Part shown: piece by piece, positions 35,340 through 47,889 of the stretch
Numbering within the stretch: position 1 is the first letter of the stretch
How the letters are laid out: each line of letters begins with the position of its first letter
From: Simmondsia chinensis
Lineage: Eukaryota; Streptophyta; Magnoliopsida; Caryophyllales; Simmondsiaceae
Assembly (NCBI GenBank): GCA_018398585.1
Contig: JAGTTD010000018.1
Location: 12,779,501-12,843,500, forward strand
Length of the DNA stretch: 64,000 nucleotides
Direction: 5' to 3'
Position numbers and translations under genes: made by a program
The notes under the pieces: model-generated
Database searches by the model: none
Told to the model about the DNA's origin: nothing
Seen by the model: the letters and a program-made list of their open reading frames with translations, nothing else

Positions 35340-36623
35340 TTACTTACCATTTGTTGTGCAACATGTTGTACGTGTAACTGCATTGTCAGTTATTATGAAT
35401 GTTGCTTCCTCATGTCTTTCAGTGGTCTCTACACTTGGGGCAGTGGCCTGTTGCTCGAGATTGACTTGTTCTGCATATGTTGTGGGTACTGGCATTGTTG
35501 TATTTGCTTCAATATCATTATGTTGCTCCATGTGGGTATTGTGATCTGTAATATTAGGCCTTAAAACAATATATTAGGGCATAAAGCAATTTGCAAGAGG
35601 TTGTTGTACATGTATTTGCAATATCATTACTTAACCATGTTAAGGTTATATCGAATGATGTTATGAATTGGTAGAGTGTGCATGGGTGGGGAGGACATGC
35701 ATTGGTGTTTATGCGTTCATCGCATTAAGCAATAAGTGCATGTGTGGAGAGGACATGCATAGGTGTGTACACGTTCATTGCATTAAGCAATCAGTCATCC
35801 TCATTATAATGTAAATTATAATGTAAAGTGGTGTTTAATGGTTTAAATATATTGGCTTTTGATACGAAGCAAAGTGCTGTTGTTAGTAGTCATTTTTTAC
35901 GTACTGCTAGTCAAAGTAGCATTACTATGTGCAGCTACATTGTCATTTATGATGAATGTCGTGTCCTCGTTTGTTTCATTGCCGTCTGTAGTTGGCCGGA
36001 TTGACATATAATAAGTCTTTTGTTTGCTGGATTGAAAGATTGTACATCTTTTGTGGCTACTGAGATCGTTGTATTTGTTTCAATAGCATCGAGTGGCTGC
36101 ATATGCTCATTATGATCTGTAACAGTAGGCCATAAATCAATACATACTATCATAATGTAAATCTGTAATATAGGAAAGGATAGGTCTGATTGTCCTTACC
36201 ACCAGTGTGTTGTATTTCTGTAGTAGTAAAAAGCGTTTCATTTGCAAGCAATGTTGATTGATGGTACACCATGCTCCTATTGACTGTTGATGTAGTGATT
36301 GAGGGAGATAAATTGGCTGCGTTAAGTGTTGGTGGAGTTGAATGAGGGTTATATTGTAATTGTATATTTTGAGGTTGATTGGTAGTGAATGTCTGTGCTA
36401 CCATTTGCCTCTGCTTATTTAGAGAAGTCCTTCTGCGTGTTGAATGTATTATTACGCGTCGCAAAGATCTAGCTTGTGTTTGCACTTGTTGTCGTTGTAT
36501 GCTCAGTTGTTCGACATTTATGTTTCTGTTACGACCTACAAACAGTCTCCATTTCCTTTGTAACCGAGCTACCTTGTATCGAAGTTGTTTTTCATTATGG
36601 ATTTCTCCAATTAGTATATCCAT
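35340..36623 (-). CDS. Probable 5' exons of the Helitron Rep gene, with a duplicated exon
   Basis: Just upstream of the Rep core, same strand, is an open stretch 36150-36623 (starts MDILIGEIHN, basic, with RRKWRLF-like and RRxxSLNKQRQ segments), ending at a good donor (CTGGTG|GTAAGG). It is followed by two similar exon-like blocks at about 35930-36122 and 35345-35550. Both begin after TTACAG with DHN-x-HM and share T(F)II-x-DN endings. Helitron genes often start with such a poorly conserved, Gln/Thr-rich region plus basic motifs. I do not recognise a named domain. The upstream duplicate is out of frame at its end, so this part may also be decayed. Confidence 0.5.
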
Positions 36624-38669
36624 TCTCGTTTAAACAGTGGTTATCCTGGACAAAATATTTTGGCTTATAAGGGGCCAGGGATGTTAAGATGTGAATAGAA
36701 ACAAAATAGTTTATTATGTTTTGATGGTAGGGTTTTTGGGAATTTATAACATGATAGCGTTAGTGAATTGATGTGTGGTGATGAAACATGTAGTAAAATT
36801 TGGAACATCACTTGCATGTTGTGGACAGAAGTAATTATATTTAGAATAAAATGGGAATATGTATTAGCGGTAGTTGGAAAATTTAATTATTAATATCACA
36901 TTATAATGAATTATGAATATGTAAAAGGGTATGGTTATATTAAGATTGAAGCCTACATGTGGTATATGCGGCAATTTATTTTTGTACCAGAAAATGCTTA
37001 TATTGGAAAAAGTGATACAAACTTATGAGAAGATGAAAGCATAAATTAATAATATTGAAAGAAAATGATATCTATGTATATTTAAATAAGTAAGTACGTT
37101 TAGAAAAATTTTGAGCTCAGGCTATGAATTGTTAGAATATGCTAACCTAAAACTAGAGAAGACCAACCCAACTGTGATAATCGCCATACATATCCTCACT
37201 TGGAAATCATACAACTAAAATTTATGCTCTTATAATTTTTATTTTTTTTTTCGTTTACTGCAGTAGCCGCAGTGGATAGAATAACAGTATGTTTGCAAGT
37301 GGCATGGACTAACTGTAATTTTGCTACTTTATCGTAACATATGTTCAGGTGAGCACTATATTTTTTTTTATGTAATATTATGCTATTCTATATTTTAAAT
37401 AATTAGCATGCAGACGTTGCAAATGCCAGTGCATTTTTATATCTATATGCCCATTATCATATGCATTGTACATTACCATGCATTGTGCATTATACACCCT
37501 AACAAAAATATATGTACCCATTACGATGCATTGTACATGCAGACGCAGCAAGTACCATTACTAAAATGTCTATGTACTTAGCCAATTAAAATATCACTAT
37601 TTTGGGCCTCACTCTCTTTCTTGAAGTCAGCGATTTCAGACTGCATTATAATATTAACTAAGCTAAATCTATGGTCTATATCAACTCAGGGAATTTAAAT
37701 TTTAGTCAAGCGAATACCAAATAGCAATTTCAATGTAAAATCTAAGCAAGTAGTAAAAAAGTAAGCGCTGGAAATTAAGTAAATAAGTTCTGAGATAATG
37801 AAATGTATGTTAAAATACAAAGAATATTTCCTTCCAAGAATAAGAGAAATAAGCAAAGTTACCAAACCAAAAGCAAGAATTAGTGTCAGTTTCACACGTA
37901 AATGTATGGGTATAGAATTACGTACCGACAAAGGAGTGCAATGTATAAAGATCAACTTTTCGATACTAAACAATGCGTAGGCGGGAGCCTTTGATGCACT
38001 GTATGTTCCTTGAAACCTTTATGATGCCATCATTGAGTAACAATTTTCTGCAATGTAAACACTGAATTTATAAGTAATAAATATAATTTTTGAATTTGAT
38101 AAATTTCACCCATACCTTATCCACTCACCATTTGTTACTTTCTGATGGCTAAATTTCGCGCATTTGACTTCCGAAATATCTAGACCCCCAAAATAAAAAT
38201 CATCATTGTGAAGTGAGATTGATAAAGGAAATCTGATTTGCTTGTAGGCTTACGATTTTCTTGAAATGTACCAGAGTGGAGGCAATTTTGTAGACAACCT
38301 TGAATGTATTTGAAAAGTATTGTGGTTAGAACTTCTGAAATTTCTTTGAAAGTTACATAATGTGTCTAGAACTATCTATGTTTTGGTTTGGAAATTTAGT
38401 GATGAGGTTTATAATTTTTAAAATGACATCGAGCTGTCAAATAGTGGGGAATGGGGTTATTGAAAACACAGTTGATTAAAATATTAAAAAATAAAATATA
38501 AAAGAAGTTGGAGCACGTTGCAGTTATAATACAGAAAGAGTGGGGGTAAAAACGTGGTTGATTGCATGTGCCAAAACGATGGTGGTTTGGTAAATGGTTG
38601 AGATTGCAGAAATTGGGTAATGCGTTGTTTAGGGAAAGAAGGGAACTTGGCCATAAATATATAGAGAGA
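36624..38669 (-). other. Helitron 5' non-coding region
   Basis: AT-rich, no convincing ORF. It should contain the promoter of the Rep gene, but no TATA box can be singled out. A short SINE 3' fragment lies at 37974-38015. Confidence 0.5.
37974..38015 (+). mobile_element. SINE 3'-end fragment
   Basis: 'gcgtaggcgggagcctttga' and 'gcactgtatgttcctt' match the 3' part of the SINE at 39176-39297 (gcgtaggcgggagcccttga, gcactggttatgttcctt). It is a 5'-truncated copy inside the Helitron. Confidence 0.7.
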
Positions 38670-38777
38670 TTCTACATGTTCTTTTCCCTTAGCCAAAAAT
38701 AAATTTTAAAGATTTTTATTATATGGAGTTTATTTTAATTTGTTTATAATTATTTTGCATACTTTTTATTTTTAAAA

Positions 38778-41214
38778 AAGTTTTTGGCATATCCTATTTT
38801 ATCATGATTTATATTTCTTACTATTTTCAAGTTATTTTTTTATTTTTTATATTTTTTTTTTCTTTTTAAGATTTTTGGTCGTAATTAACATCCTTTTATT
38901 AGTTTTTTTTCTTAGTTCTTTGAAAAGAAAAGTTCGGATTTAGCTCCTTGTTTACTTTCCTTTTCTAAACCTTTTTTTTATTTACCTATTTATAATTTTT
39001 AAGATATGGTTATTTGAGGCATGCAAAAATGAGAACGTAAAATTATATAATAGTTAAATTAGATTGTTGCTAAAATTATTTTAGCAATCTGTAAAGCCAA
39101 ATAAGAATTTGCTAAAATTATTTATATGGATAAATACAAATTAATTTTTTTTGGTAAGCACTAAATTTTTAAAGGCTGGGAAACAGCCTCTCTTCAGGTT
39201 AACACCCTGAAGGGGGAAGGCTGCGTACATCCGCCCCCCCAGACCCCGCGTAGGCGGGAGCCCTTGAGGCACTGGTTATGTTCCTTTTTTTTTCCTTACT
39301 AAATTTTTAAAGGAATTTCTTAAAATCCGTTGGACTAATTTTGTGACTTATCTAAAATTATATTTATTAGTATTCTATATTTTATATTTTAAATTTAAAA
39401 TTTTATTAATATTTATCCATATTGAAGGATACTATGCCTCTAATTTTACCTCTATTACTATTAAAATTATCTTAGCAATCTGCACACCCAAAGAAGAAGA
39501 CAAAGTAATGGAAACAAAATTAAATAAAGAGGAATAGAAAAAGATCTATTGTATTGCACTAAAATTGTAATTGCTATGATCAATCACGATGACCTAACCT
39601 TAAAAAAAGGAAAGAAGATTCTGACTGTTTTACGCTTTAGAAAAGAGGTAAGCAGCGTTTGAAATCCCTTGAGCTTCGAAGTTGGATTTTCACAATATTG
39701 ATGGTATCTTAGGTAGAATTTTGCAATTGTTGCTTCACGATGTATGATTTTTCAATACTTTGGAAATAGATAGTGCAAAGTACATAATTTGATTTTACAG
39801 CTTGAATAATGTGGGAATGAAAGTGATGAATAGTGGAGTTTTGAATATGCCACATGCAATGCGGTTGGATGTGAAGGAAGTGGGAAAGTGGATCTAGTGG
39901 ATTCCAAAACTATTGACAATTGGGAATTTTGATAACTATTTCATATTAGGTTTCTTTTATATTTTTTGAGAAGTCCATGTGGCATTTTAAAAAAAAATTG
40001 GATTGGGGTTTTACTGAGTTTTGGAGAGTTGTAAAACTTATCTTTAAGATATAAGATAGAATTAAAAATTTTTTTGGCATATCCTATTTTATCATGATTT
40101 ATATTTTTTATTATTTTCAAATTAATTTTATCTTTTATATTTAATTTTTTCTTTTTTAAATTTTTGGTCATAATTAACTTCCTTTTATTAGGTTTTTTTT
40201 TTTTTTTTTTGTTCTTTAAAAAGAAAAGTTCGGATTTTAGCTCCTTGTTTACTTTCCTTTTCTAAACCTTGTTTTATTTTTCTATTTATAGTTTTTAAGA
40301 TATGGTTATTTGAGGCATGAAAAAAGGAGAATGAAAGTGTAAAATTATATAATAGTTACATTAGATTGCTGCTAATATTATTTTAGCAATCTGTACATCC
40401 AAAGAAGAATTTGTTAAAATTATTTATATAGATAAATACAAATTAATTTTTCGGGTAACCACTAAATTTTTAAAGGAATTTTTTAAAATCCATTGGACTA
40501 ATTTTGTGCCTTATCTAAAATTATATTTATTAGTATTCTACATTTTAAATTTTAAATTTTATTAATATTTATCCATATTGAAGGATGCTATGCCTCTAAT
40601 TTTACCTCTATTACTATTAAAATTATCTTAGCAATCTGCACACCGAAAGAAGAAGACAAAGTAATGGAAACAAAATTAAATAAGGCGGAATAGAAGAAGA
40701 CCTTTTGTATTGCACTAAAATTGTAATTGCTATGATCAATCACGATGACCTAACTTTAAAAAAGGAAAGAGGATTCTGACCGTCTTACGCTTGAGGAAAG
40801 AGGTAAGCAGCCTTTGAAATCCCTTGAGCTACGAAGTTGCTTTTTGACAATATTGATGGTATCTTTGGTAGAGTTCTGCAATTGTTGCTTCACCATGTAT
40901 GATTTTTCAAAATTTTTGAAATAGATAGTGCAAAGCACATAGTTTGATTTTACAGCTTGAATAATGCGGGAATGAAAGTGATGAATAGTGGAATTTTGAA
41001 TATGCCTCATGCAATGTGGTTGGATGTGAAGGAAGTGGGAAAGTGGATCTAGTGGATTCCAAAACTATTGACAGTTGGGAATTTTGATAACTGTTTCATA
41101 TTAGGTTTCTTTTATATTTTTTGAGAAGTCCATGTGGCATTTTAAAAAAAATTGGATCAGGGTTTTACTGAGTTTTTGAAAGTTGGAAAACTTTTCCTTA
41201 AGATATAAGATAGA
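38778..41214. repeat. Direct tandem duplication, units 1.28 and 1.14 kb
   Basis: Copy A runs from about 38778 to 40056 and copy B from about 40073 to 41214. Both start at 'ttttggcatatcctatttta', pass through 'ggatttagctccttgtttac'-like and 'gtaatggaaacaaaattaaa' and end 'taagatataagatag'. Differences are scattered small changes plus a SINE in copy A. No coding potential. The unit may be a piece of an unknown element duplicated by unequal exchange. Confidence 0.88.
39176..39297 (+). mobile_element. Truncated SINE (same family as the 5S-headed SINE)
   Basis: A 16-bp exact duplication actaaatttttaaagg flanks it (39160-39175, 39298-39313), and copy B of the tandem duplication shows the empty site near 40460. 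The body has 'cagcctctcttcagg', a small hairpin (ttcagg...cctgaa), 'ggctgcgtacatccgccccc' and 'gcactgg', then a T-rich tail. It lacks the 5S-like head seen at 51978-52077. Confidence 0.9.
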
Positions 41215-41216
41215 TT

Positions 41217-41345
41217 ATTATACTTATATTAAATGGGATTACGGCTTACATATTTTGATTTCAGATACCCAAATAATAAATTTTGAAATCAAACTATTAA
41301 ACTAGTAATGTAATAGTTTGATTTCATAATTTATTATTTGGATGT
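41217..41345. repeat. Small inverted-repeat element, also present near 25640
   Basis: 'ttaaatggg', 'cggcttac' and the 'tttgattt...aaatcaaac' stem are shared with 25643-25707 plus 27045-27060, that is, the sequence around the Mutator-like insertion. Here it continues into a larger inverted repeat (ccaaataataaatttt at 41262 against ataatttattatttgg at 41325). Its type is unknown. Confidence 0.6.
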
Positions 41346-41421
41346 CTATTTTGAGTTTTTATTTGAGGATGAAAACATGACTCAAGTTCTCTATGGTAGA
41401 AAAGACGGTTGCTACACATTT

Positions 41422-42171
41422 TGTTGAAAAAATGATACAAGCTAAACTTAAGTGTTATGGAAAAATATTCTAACCGTGCCTATTTACCGGTCGTTTACCG
41501 TTATTAGTCGTTTATGGTCATTAAAATTGTGACCGTTGGGAATTAAATGACAATATAGCCGTTGAAATTATTACGTCTGTTTATAGTCGTTGGAATTCAT
41601 TACAGTCAATGACTTAATGCTTGTTGTCGTTTATAGCCGTTAGAATTCGTTACAGCTGATGACTAAATACTTGTTACCGTTTATAGCCGTTGGAATTCAT
41701 TGCACCCGTTTTTTGTTTATTACTTGTTATCGTTATCTACGCTATATATATGCCATTAGCTATAACAACTATACACACACACACACTCTCTCTCTCTCTC
41801 TCTCTTTCTTTTTCTCTCCTAAAATTTGGGCAAAGTTCAAGGCACTCCTACCCGGCAATTAACAAGTGCACGTTAAGAGTCGGATGGCATTAATCCTAGA
41901 GGACGGCCGCCGGTTATACTGTGTGCACCGGAGCAGCGGCAAAATTATTTTTTAGGACAGTGGCCTTTACCACAGCACGATATCATCGTTTTTTGCAAGA
42001 TCTTTCTAATTACTCTCTCCTTCGTTGAATGTTCTAATTGCTCGTCGGTATTCTAGCCTCTTCCCCTAGTTTCGGTATTATGTTGAGTACTGTCTTTAGA
42101 TATTTTGCGTCCTATTTTTACAACAATTTTATGTGAGTGTGCCGACTGTTCCATTAATATTTTTTATAACA
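41422..42171 (+). repeat. 5' LTR of the LARD
   Basis: 750 bp. It has internal short repeats of 'gtcgtttatagccgttggaattcattaca' type (about 50 bp, 41570-41700, one unit more than the other LTR), a TATA box (tatatata, 41743-41750), then (ac)n and (ct)n tracts. Confidence 0.9.
41743..41750 (+). promoter_or_regulatory. TATA box of the LARD LTR
   Basis: 'gctatatatatgccattagc' is followed within 40 bases by CA and CT repeats, as in plant LTR promoters. The same site in the right LTR is where the SINE at 47074 inserted. Confidence 0.5.
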
Positions 42172-45100
42172 ATCCAAAAGACGACTTGAACGAAAAAAAT
42201 TAACATCAAAAATTGATTAATGGGTCACAGAGACATACCAACAAACACATAAAAAGAGATGGAAAAAAAATTCTTCCCCGTTCTCTGTGCCATCTTGGTG
42301 TTCTTTGTGAATCACACTGACAAATGGAACAAAATCGAATGACCCAAAAATTAAAATATATTAAATTTAAATACTCACTGATTATCGCCTTGGAAGATGG
42401 TTGTACTATACCAAGAACTAGGGTAATACCAGTGCGATTGTTTTCAATTTTGATTGTACTTTTAGGATTTGTCTTATGATTTCATTCATTAGTATGAACG
42501 CGATTCATCGATTTGAATTGAATAGTGTAGTTGCTGTGGTGAATTCTAGTATCTACGAACCTTGTGTTAATGGTGGGTCTAATGGATTAAATAATCTGAT
42601 GCATAAAATGAATAGTGAAGAGTTTTTTTTTAGTGTGCATCGCTTGTTCCTCGAAAAAAAAAATAATATAAATAAAAATTTGAATTGATGTTAAAATTGT
42701 CTTGGGCACATGTTTTTGAAGTTTGAGTTTGGAAATATTGTCTAAATTAAGTAGACATACCTTTTAATAATCTAAATTCTATCATTTATATTCCTGTGAT
42801 ATGTCTGCTAGCATTTATGACAATGTTGTCTCAAATAAAAATTTACACTCTGATTTGTATTTTCATTGTTGCATATGTAGCATGGAAAATGATATACGTA
42901 ACTGAGTTCCATTATCTCATGTGGTGCACATATTAAGTTGCATATGTTGTTTAGATAAACTCACATTCATATGCCTTATGCCTCAAGTTAGCAAAATGTG
43001 GGACAGTATAGCCTAGTAAGATAATAATGATAATTTTGCAAGAACTTGTGTGGATTGCATTAGTTTGGACTTCTAAAAGGACAATATAAATTATATTGGT
43101 TTTTATCTAATTAGGTTGAAGTAATGATACTCCACCCTAATAGAGATACATAAAAGACAATAATCTCATGTGTTTAAGTAATTGCCAACTTGAGTGTAAG
43201 ATAGAAGAGTGACATGAGAGATTGAGGTGGAGATTTCTTTGTGGTTAAACATGATTATCAATATGTTAATCATGAGGTATGTTGATTCTAGTCTTAGAGA
43301 GATTACTGATCATTCACGAAAACCTGCAGACATTCTTAAAGGGTGTAAAACCAATTGGCAGTAGAGTGGGCATTCAAAAATAAATTGAAGGTTAACGGCT
43401 AAATTAAGGTTAAAACTAGTGATCAAAGGATAGGCCCAAAAACATAAAATTGATTTTTGGAACGACTAAGTATTAGATCCGAAAAAGGATATGAGCCCGA
43501 TATAATGGATAGGAGGCGGTGGCGAGTACCCATGGGGTACGCCTTGTTGCCATCCCTGAAAATATAGAAGCATTTGAAAGAACTTGCAAAATCAAGTGCA
43601 TATATGTACTTTTTACACGTGGAAAAAAAAAGTTGAAATGTTTTTCCCAAAAAGAGATTTAGGAGATTTCAATTGGGGAAGGGTGTTAAGTGAAATTGTA
43701 AATTAATTCAATCTGCATGAAGCAGCCTTGCAATTTGCAAACTACCAATTTCGAATCCCGGCCCTCCGAAGTAAGATGTCAAGAGAACTTGGATATTATC
43801 TACGAAAATGAGAAAGGAAAAAGTAAATCGATGCTAAATTCAAGAATGGAGTCTTGAACCTAGAATTGGCAACTCTTAGGTTAAGCATGTCTAGCTGCAC
43901 ATCTTGAATCCCTTGTGTTGATAGAGCATGGTATGTTTGAGTTTGAACCATCAGATTAACCTTGTATGTGAGAGTTGTTTTCTTGCATATATTTGAGTGA
44001 CCTATTGAAATAGTTGATCATTGTAAAGGGCTAATAGGACTTGTGAGTTCTTGGAGATCTATGTGTGATTTTGTGTATTAATCTCCATGTTAAAGTGTCT
44101 TGTTGTATTTTCCATGGCTATGTTTGAAGTATTGTGAACATGTTGTTACATGTTACTTGAAATGATGAAAATCATGTTGTTTCAAGTGTTGAAACATGTC
44201 CTTTTCAAGCAGAATGTGTTGCTACATATTGTTTTGGCTATATGTTGCTATCCATAATGTCATATATAGATTGTGGGCTGTAAGATGCTTATGTACATGC
44301 TGTTATGGACTTTTACATGCTGGATTTTGCAAGTACTGGAGTAATACTTGTTGTTTATGATTTGCAACTACTGTATGTTGTGTACATACTACAGATTATG
44401 ACATTTAGTTTCTGAATGTTGCCATCCATATTGGTATTTTGCTGGTTTTTGGACTGTTTTGCTGAATTTCAACTTGTGATTGGGAAAAGATGGTATGTAT
44501 GAGTCATATGTGGACTTATGTTGTTGCTAGAGACTTATTATGCCCTTAGGATCATTGTTTCATGTCTTCTTTTCTAGTTTTTGAGAAAAGGGTAAGGTGT
44601 AGGTCATATGAGAACCCTGATAAATCATAGGCTTGGTATTTAGCTTATGTCTAGATACCTTGTTTGGGTTATTGTCTTATGTTGTATGCTCATGTTGGTC
44701 ATTTGGATGACATACTATATGACCCTAATGTTCACTTGATGAGGAGAAAAATGTGGCATCGAGTCATAAGCTAAATACGCTAAAGTGATTGATAGCATTA
44801 TGGATTGATGAAAAACACAACATTCATCCTATTATTTTATATGTAAGCGGTAGACCTAGTCTACGTACATTGATCCAAATAATGAATATTGAAGTCCTCT
44901 AGTTAAATTATTGAGGTACTAGTGAAGCACTATGAATGGGATTTATATTGTAATAGACTCCTTGTTGTGTTGGATGTCTGATATCAATGAGAGATATTCT
45001 ACTAATGACAATGTATTCAGGCTCATTAGTGAGCTTATATGTTGTGACACCTCTATGAAGCCTGTATTGTTTAGTTGTCCTTAAAGATTGAGTTAACAGG

Positions 45101-46169
45101 TAGAAAAATCGAACTGCTTAGGAATGTAGTGTGAGACATTCCATTGTGCGGGTTGGAAGAGCACTTGAGAGCCTATGAGATATGTTGTTTGATCATAATC
45201 TTTTTGATTATTGTGTTTTTGCCAATGTTTGCTAGTTATAGCTAGCTCATGAAAATTGATTATGATGAAAATATTATTTTGGTGACTGTCCAAAGTCAGT
45301 GTAAATAGCTTGACGATGCTAGCACTTGGGCTCGAGAGCCTTAAATGCATGTACTCTAAGTACTATGAAAATGGGTATATGGTCTTTTGCGACCTAAACT
45401 GGTGGTGATCTAATTGATTTGGGATGAAAATGTTTCACAATTGTGATGATATGTGGATTGACAAGTTTGCGATATATGTTATTCGTGCCGACTGTGTGTA
45501 CGATATACGTACGATGTGTACTATTTGAGTACTTGGGGTGGAGATATGATTTTATTGATATGATATTTGCTCCACTATTGTATTATACTGACTTTTGTTG
45601 GAGTTGACAGGCAATGGAGCTAGTTGTTTAATAGCTCGTTGCAGATACCTCAATGTGGGGGTAAGAACAACTCGTGATTGACGTTGGCAATGGTCAACTC
45701 TCAAGTACCGTTTTGTTGCAATACAGTGTGAAATGCCATGTATGATGGTTGAGCATGATGCTTTAACCTAACCTATAGTCTATGACGGGTGGTGTGGACA
45801 CTGCACACTTGATGGGTTTGGCAAGAGGAGACCTATTCGTCTGAGACATAAGATTGTAAACGATTTACTCAAAAGAAAGTAATGTCACTAGATTGTGTAA
45901 GGTCTGAAAAGAACCTTGTGGATCCATTGATTGAAAAAACATCGAGGGGGACGGGACTAAAGTCTATACATGTATAAACTGTGATGTATCCAACCTGGTT
46001 TTAACAAGTTCAATGTGAAAGTCATAGTTTCATTCAAGAAATGCACCGTGTTTTATGTTGTCCCTCCCTATGGTGTGATAGTGCAGAGACGGGTCCATAA
46101 CCATATATTTGTTAGTGTAAGCGAGGCTTGCACTTGATGGACACTATCTGTATGTTACCGGGGGTGAGG

Positions 46170-46585
46170 TTAAGCTTTAGCTCTTAATGGACCCATATCC
46201 ATATGTTTGGTGGTGTGTGGTAACACACACTTGATGGGATCTATCTATGTAGGTGTGGGAGTCTGGCCGCTCCCTATAAAGGTCCAAGACTTGCCTTCTA
46301 GAGCGCCTATAAATATACAGGACGAGAGCATGGCCGATAAAACGTGCCGAACTGCATGAGTTGTCATTATGTTACTAAGGAGTAAGGTTGAGCTCTAGCT
46401 CTTAATAGATCCATAGCTATATGTTTTGTGGTGTGCGGTAACACACACTTGATGGGATCTACCTATATAGGTGTTGGAGTGTGGCCGCTCCCTATGAAGG
46501 CTTAAAACTTGCCTTCTAGAGCTCCTATGAATATCCAGAACGAGCACATTGCCAATGAAATGTGCCAAACCGCAGGAATTGCCAA
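46170..46585. repeat. About 210-bp tandem duplication in LARD interior
   Basis: Two units beginning at 'gctctagctcttaat' (about 46178 and 46395) share 'gtaacacacacttgatggga', 'ggccgctccctat' and 'aacttgccttctagag'. A looser related stretch precedes them at about 46080-46150. No ORF is preserved between units. Confidence 0.85.
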
Positions 46586-46793
46586 GATCTGGAGCTTGGT
46601 ATGTGTCCAAGTGGAAGACTATACAACCCCTTGTGAGGTTCAAAATGAAAGTCACCTTGCAAGATGTTGGTCCTAAACTTGGGTTACACTAGGTGATGAT
46701 TCAAGTCGCGAGATATTGGCACTGAAAAACTGAACTCCCTTTGCCCAATCTATTCTTCTTTATTCTCTTCTGCTTGTATCCTTTGTGGGGGAT

Positions 46794-47658
46794 TGTTGGA
46801 AAAATGATACAAGCTAAACTTAAGTGTTATGGGAAAATATTCTAACTGTGCCTATTTACCGGTAGTTTACCGTTATTAGTCGTTTAGGGTCATTAAAATT
46901 GTGACTATTGGGAATTAAATGATAATATAGCTGTTGAAATTATTACGTCTGTTTATAGTCGTTGGAATTCATTACAGTCAATGACTTAATGCTTGTTACC
47001 GTTTATAGCCGTTGGAATTCATTGCACCCGTTTTTTGTTTAATACTTGTTATCGTTGTCTACGCTATATATATATATATATTATGATGGTAAAGCCATAG
47101 GGAGGGGGGAGGGGATAAACCTCAATAAAGAGGAGACCACTTTTGAGCTTTGTGGGATTTGATCCGGGTCGCCTGGTTGGCAACCGGCGATCACGACCGC
47201 TCGGCTATGTCCCTTAGGGACGTCTACGCTATATATATGCCATTAGCTATAACAACCCTATACACACACTCTCTCTCTCTCTCTCTGTGTCTCGGTTTTT
47301 CTCTCCTAAAATTTGGGCAAAGCTCAAGGTACTCCTACCCGGCAATTAATGAGTGCACGTTAAGAGTCGGATCGCGTTAATCCTGGAGGATGGCCGTCGG
47401 CTATACTGTGTGTACCGGAGCAGCAGCGAAATCGTCTTTTAGGACAGTGGCCTTTACCACAGCACGATATTATCATTTTTTGTAAGATCTTTCCAATTAC
47501 TCTCTCCTTCGTTGAATGTTCTAATTGCTCGTCGGTATTCTAGCCTCTTCCCCCAGTTTCAGTATTATGTTGAGTACTATCTTTAGATATTTTGCTGCCT
47601 ATTTTTACAACAATTTTACGAGATTGTGTCGACTGTTCCATTAATATTTTTTATATCA
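46794..47658 (+). repeat. 3' LTR of the LARD, interrupted by a SINE
   Basis: 865 bp including a 148-bp SINE and its 17-bp duplication. Without them about 700 bp align with the left LTR. The LTRs differ at scattered positions, so the insertion is not recent. Confidence 0.9.
47074..47221 (-). mobile_element. tRNA-derived SINE inside the LARD 3' LTR
   Basis: It is flanked by a 17-bp exact duplication gtctacgctatatatat (47057-47073, 47222-47238). The 5' LTR has the corresponding empty site at about 41735. On the minus strand it starts GTCCCTAAGGGACATAG, with box A-like TAGCCGAGCGG and box B-like GGATCAAATCC. The 3' part is CT-rich and runs into AT repeats. It is distinct from the SINEs at 15656 and 51849. 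Confidence 0.9.
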
Positions 47659-47868
47659 CATTTAACCTATTATTTCCTACTAGATCAATGGCAGATTTAC
47701 ATTAAGAAAACTGGGGGCCAACTCTAAGTATATAATTTTTTAAATTAATCTAAAAAAATAAAAATTTCTCCACTTGTTAAAGCTCAATTTGAGCTGGGCC
47801 TCCACCCCTTTCCCCTCCATTTCCCATACTAGACCCCCCTCCCACCCCACTTCCCGATACCGTACTGT

Positions 47869-47889
47869 CCCCCCCCCCCCCCCCCCCCC
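47869..47889 (+). repeat. Poly-C run, 21 bases
   Basis: An uninterrupted C run in the pyrimidine-rich leader of the hAT element. Confidence 0.9.

Larger units (their letters stand above)
27075..38669 (-). mobile_element. Helitron, about 11.6 kb, with RepHel and RPA genes
   Basis: On the minus strand the 3' end is a hairpin (27086-27100) followed by AAATGGCTAG and then T, the classic Helitron CTAG^T terminus. The proposed 5' end is A^TCTCTCTATATATTTATG at 38669, a TC start preceded by A, so the A^T insertion rule is met. No TSD is expected. Between them, all in the same orientation, lie a Rep/PIF1-helicase gene and an RPA70-like gene, both typical cargo of plant autonomous Helitrons. A hAT element (27205-27884) is nested near the 3' end. 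The 3' terminus is well supported; the 5' terminus is inferred from sequence pattern only. Confidence 0.75.
41422..47658 (+). mobile_element. LARD (6.2 kb LTR element without coding capacity)
   Basis: Both LTRs are present (41422-42171; 46794-47658), starting TGTTGRAAAAATGATACAAG and ending TATAACA/TATATCA. They are flanked by an exact 5-bp duplication cattt (41417-41421, 47659-47663). A purine tract (tttgtgggggat) precedes the right LTR. The 4.6 kb interior has no gag or pol motif in any frame, only short random ORFs, which fits a large retrotransposon derivative mobilised by an autonomous partner. The plus-strand orientation follows from the purine tract. No standard primer-binding site is visible after the left LTR. 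Confidence 0.92.

Noticed and set aside
38484..38696. 70-aa ORF (MAKGKEHVES...) at the Helitron 5' border
   Set aside because: Spans the proposed element boundary, no domain, AT-rich end; judged a chance frame.
43735..43790. tRNA-like box B (ttcgaatccc) in the LARD interior
   Set aside because: No matching box A at the right distance and no flanking duplication; too weak to call a SINE or tRNA.
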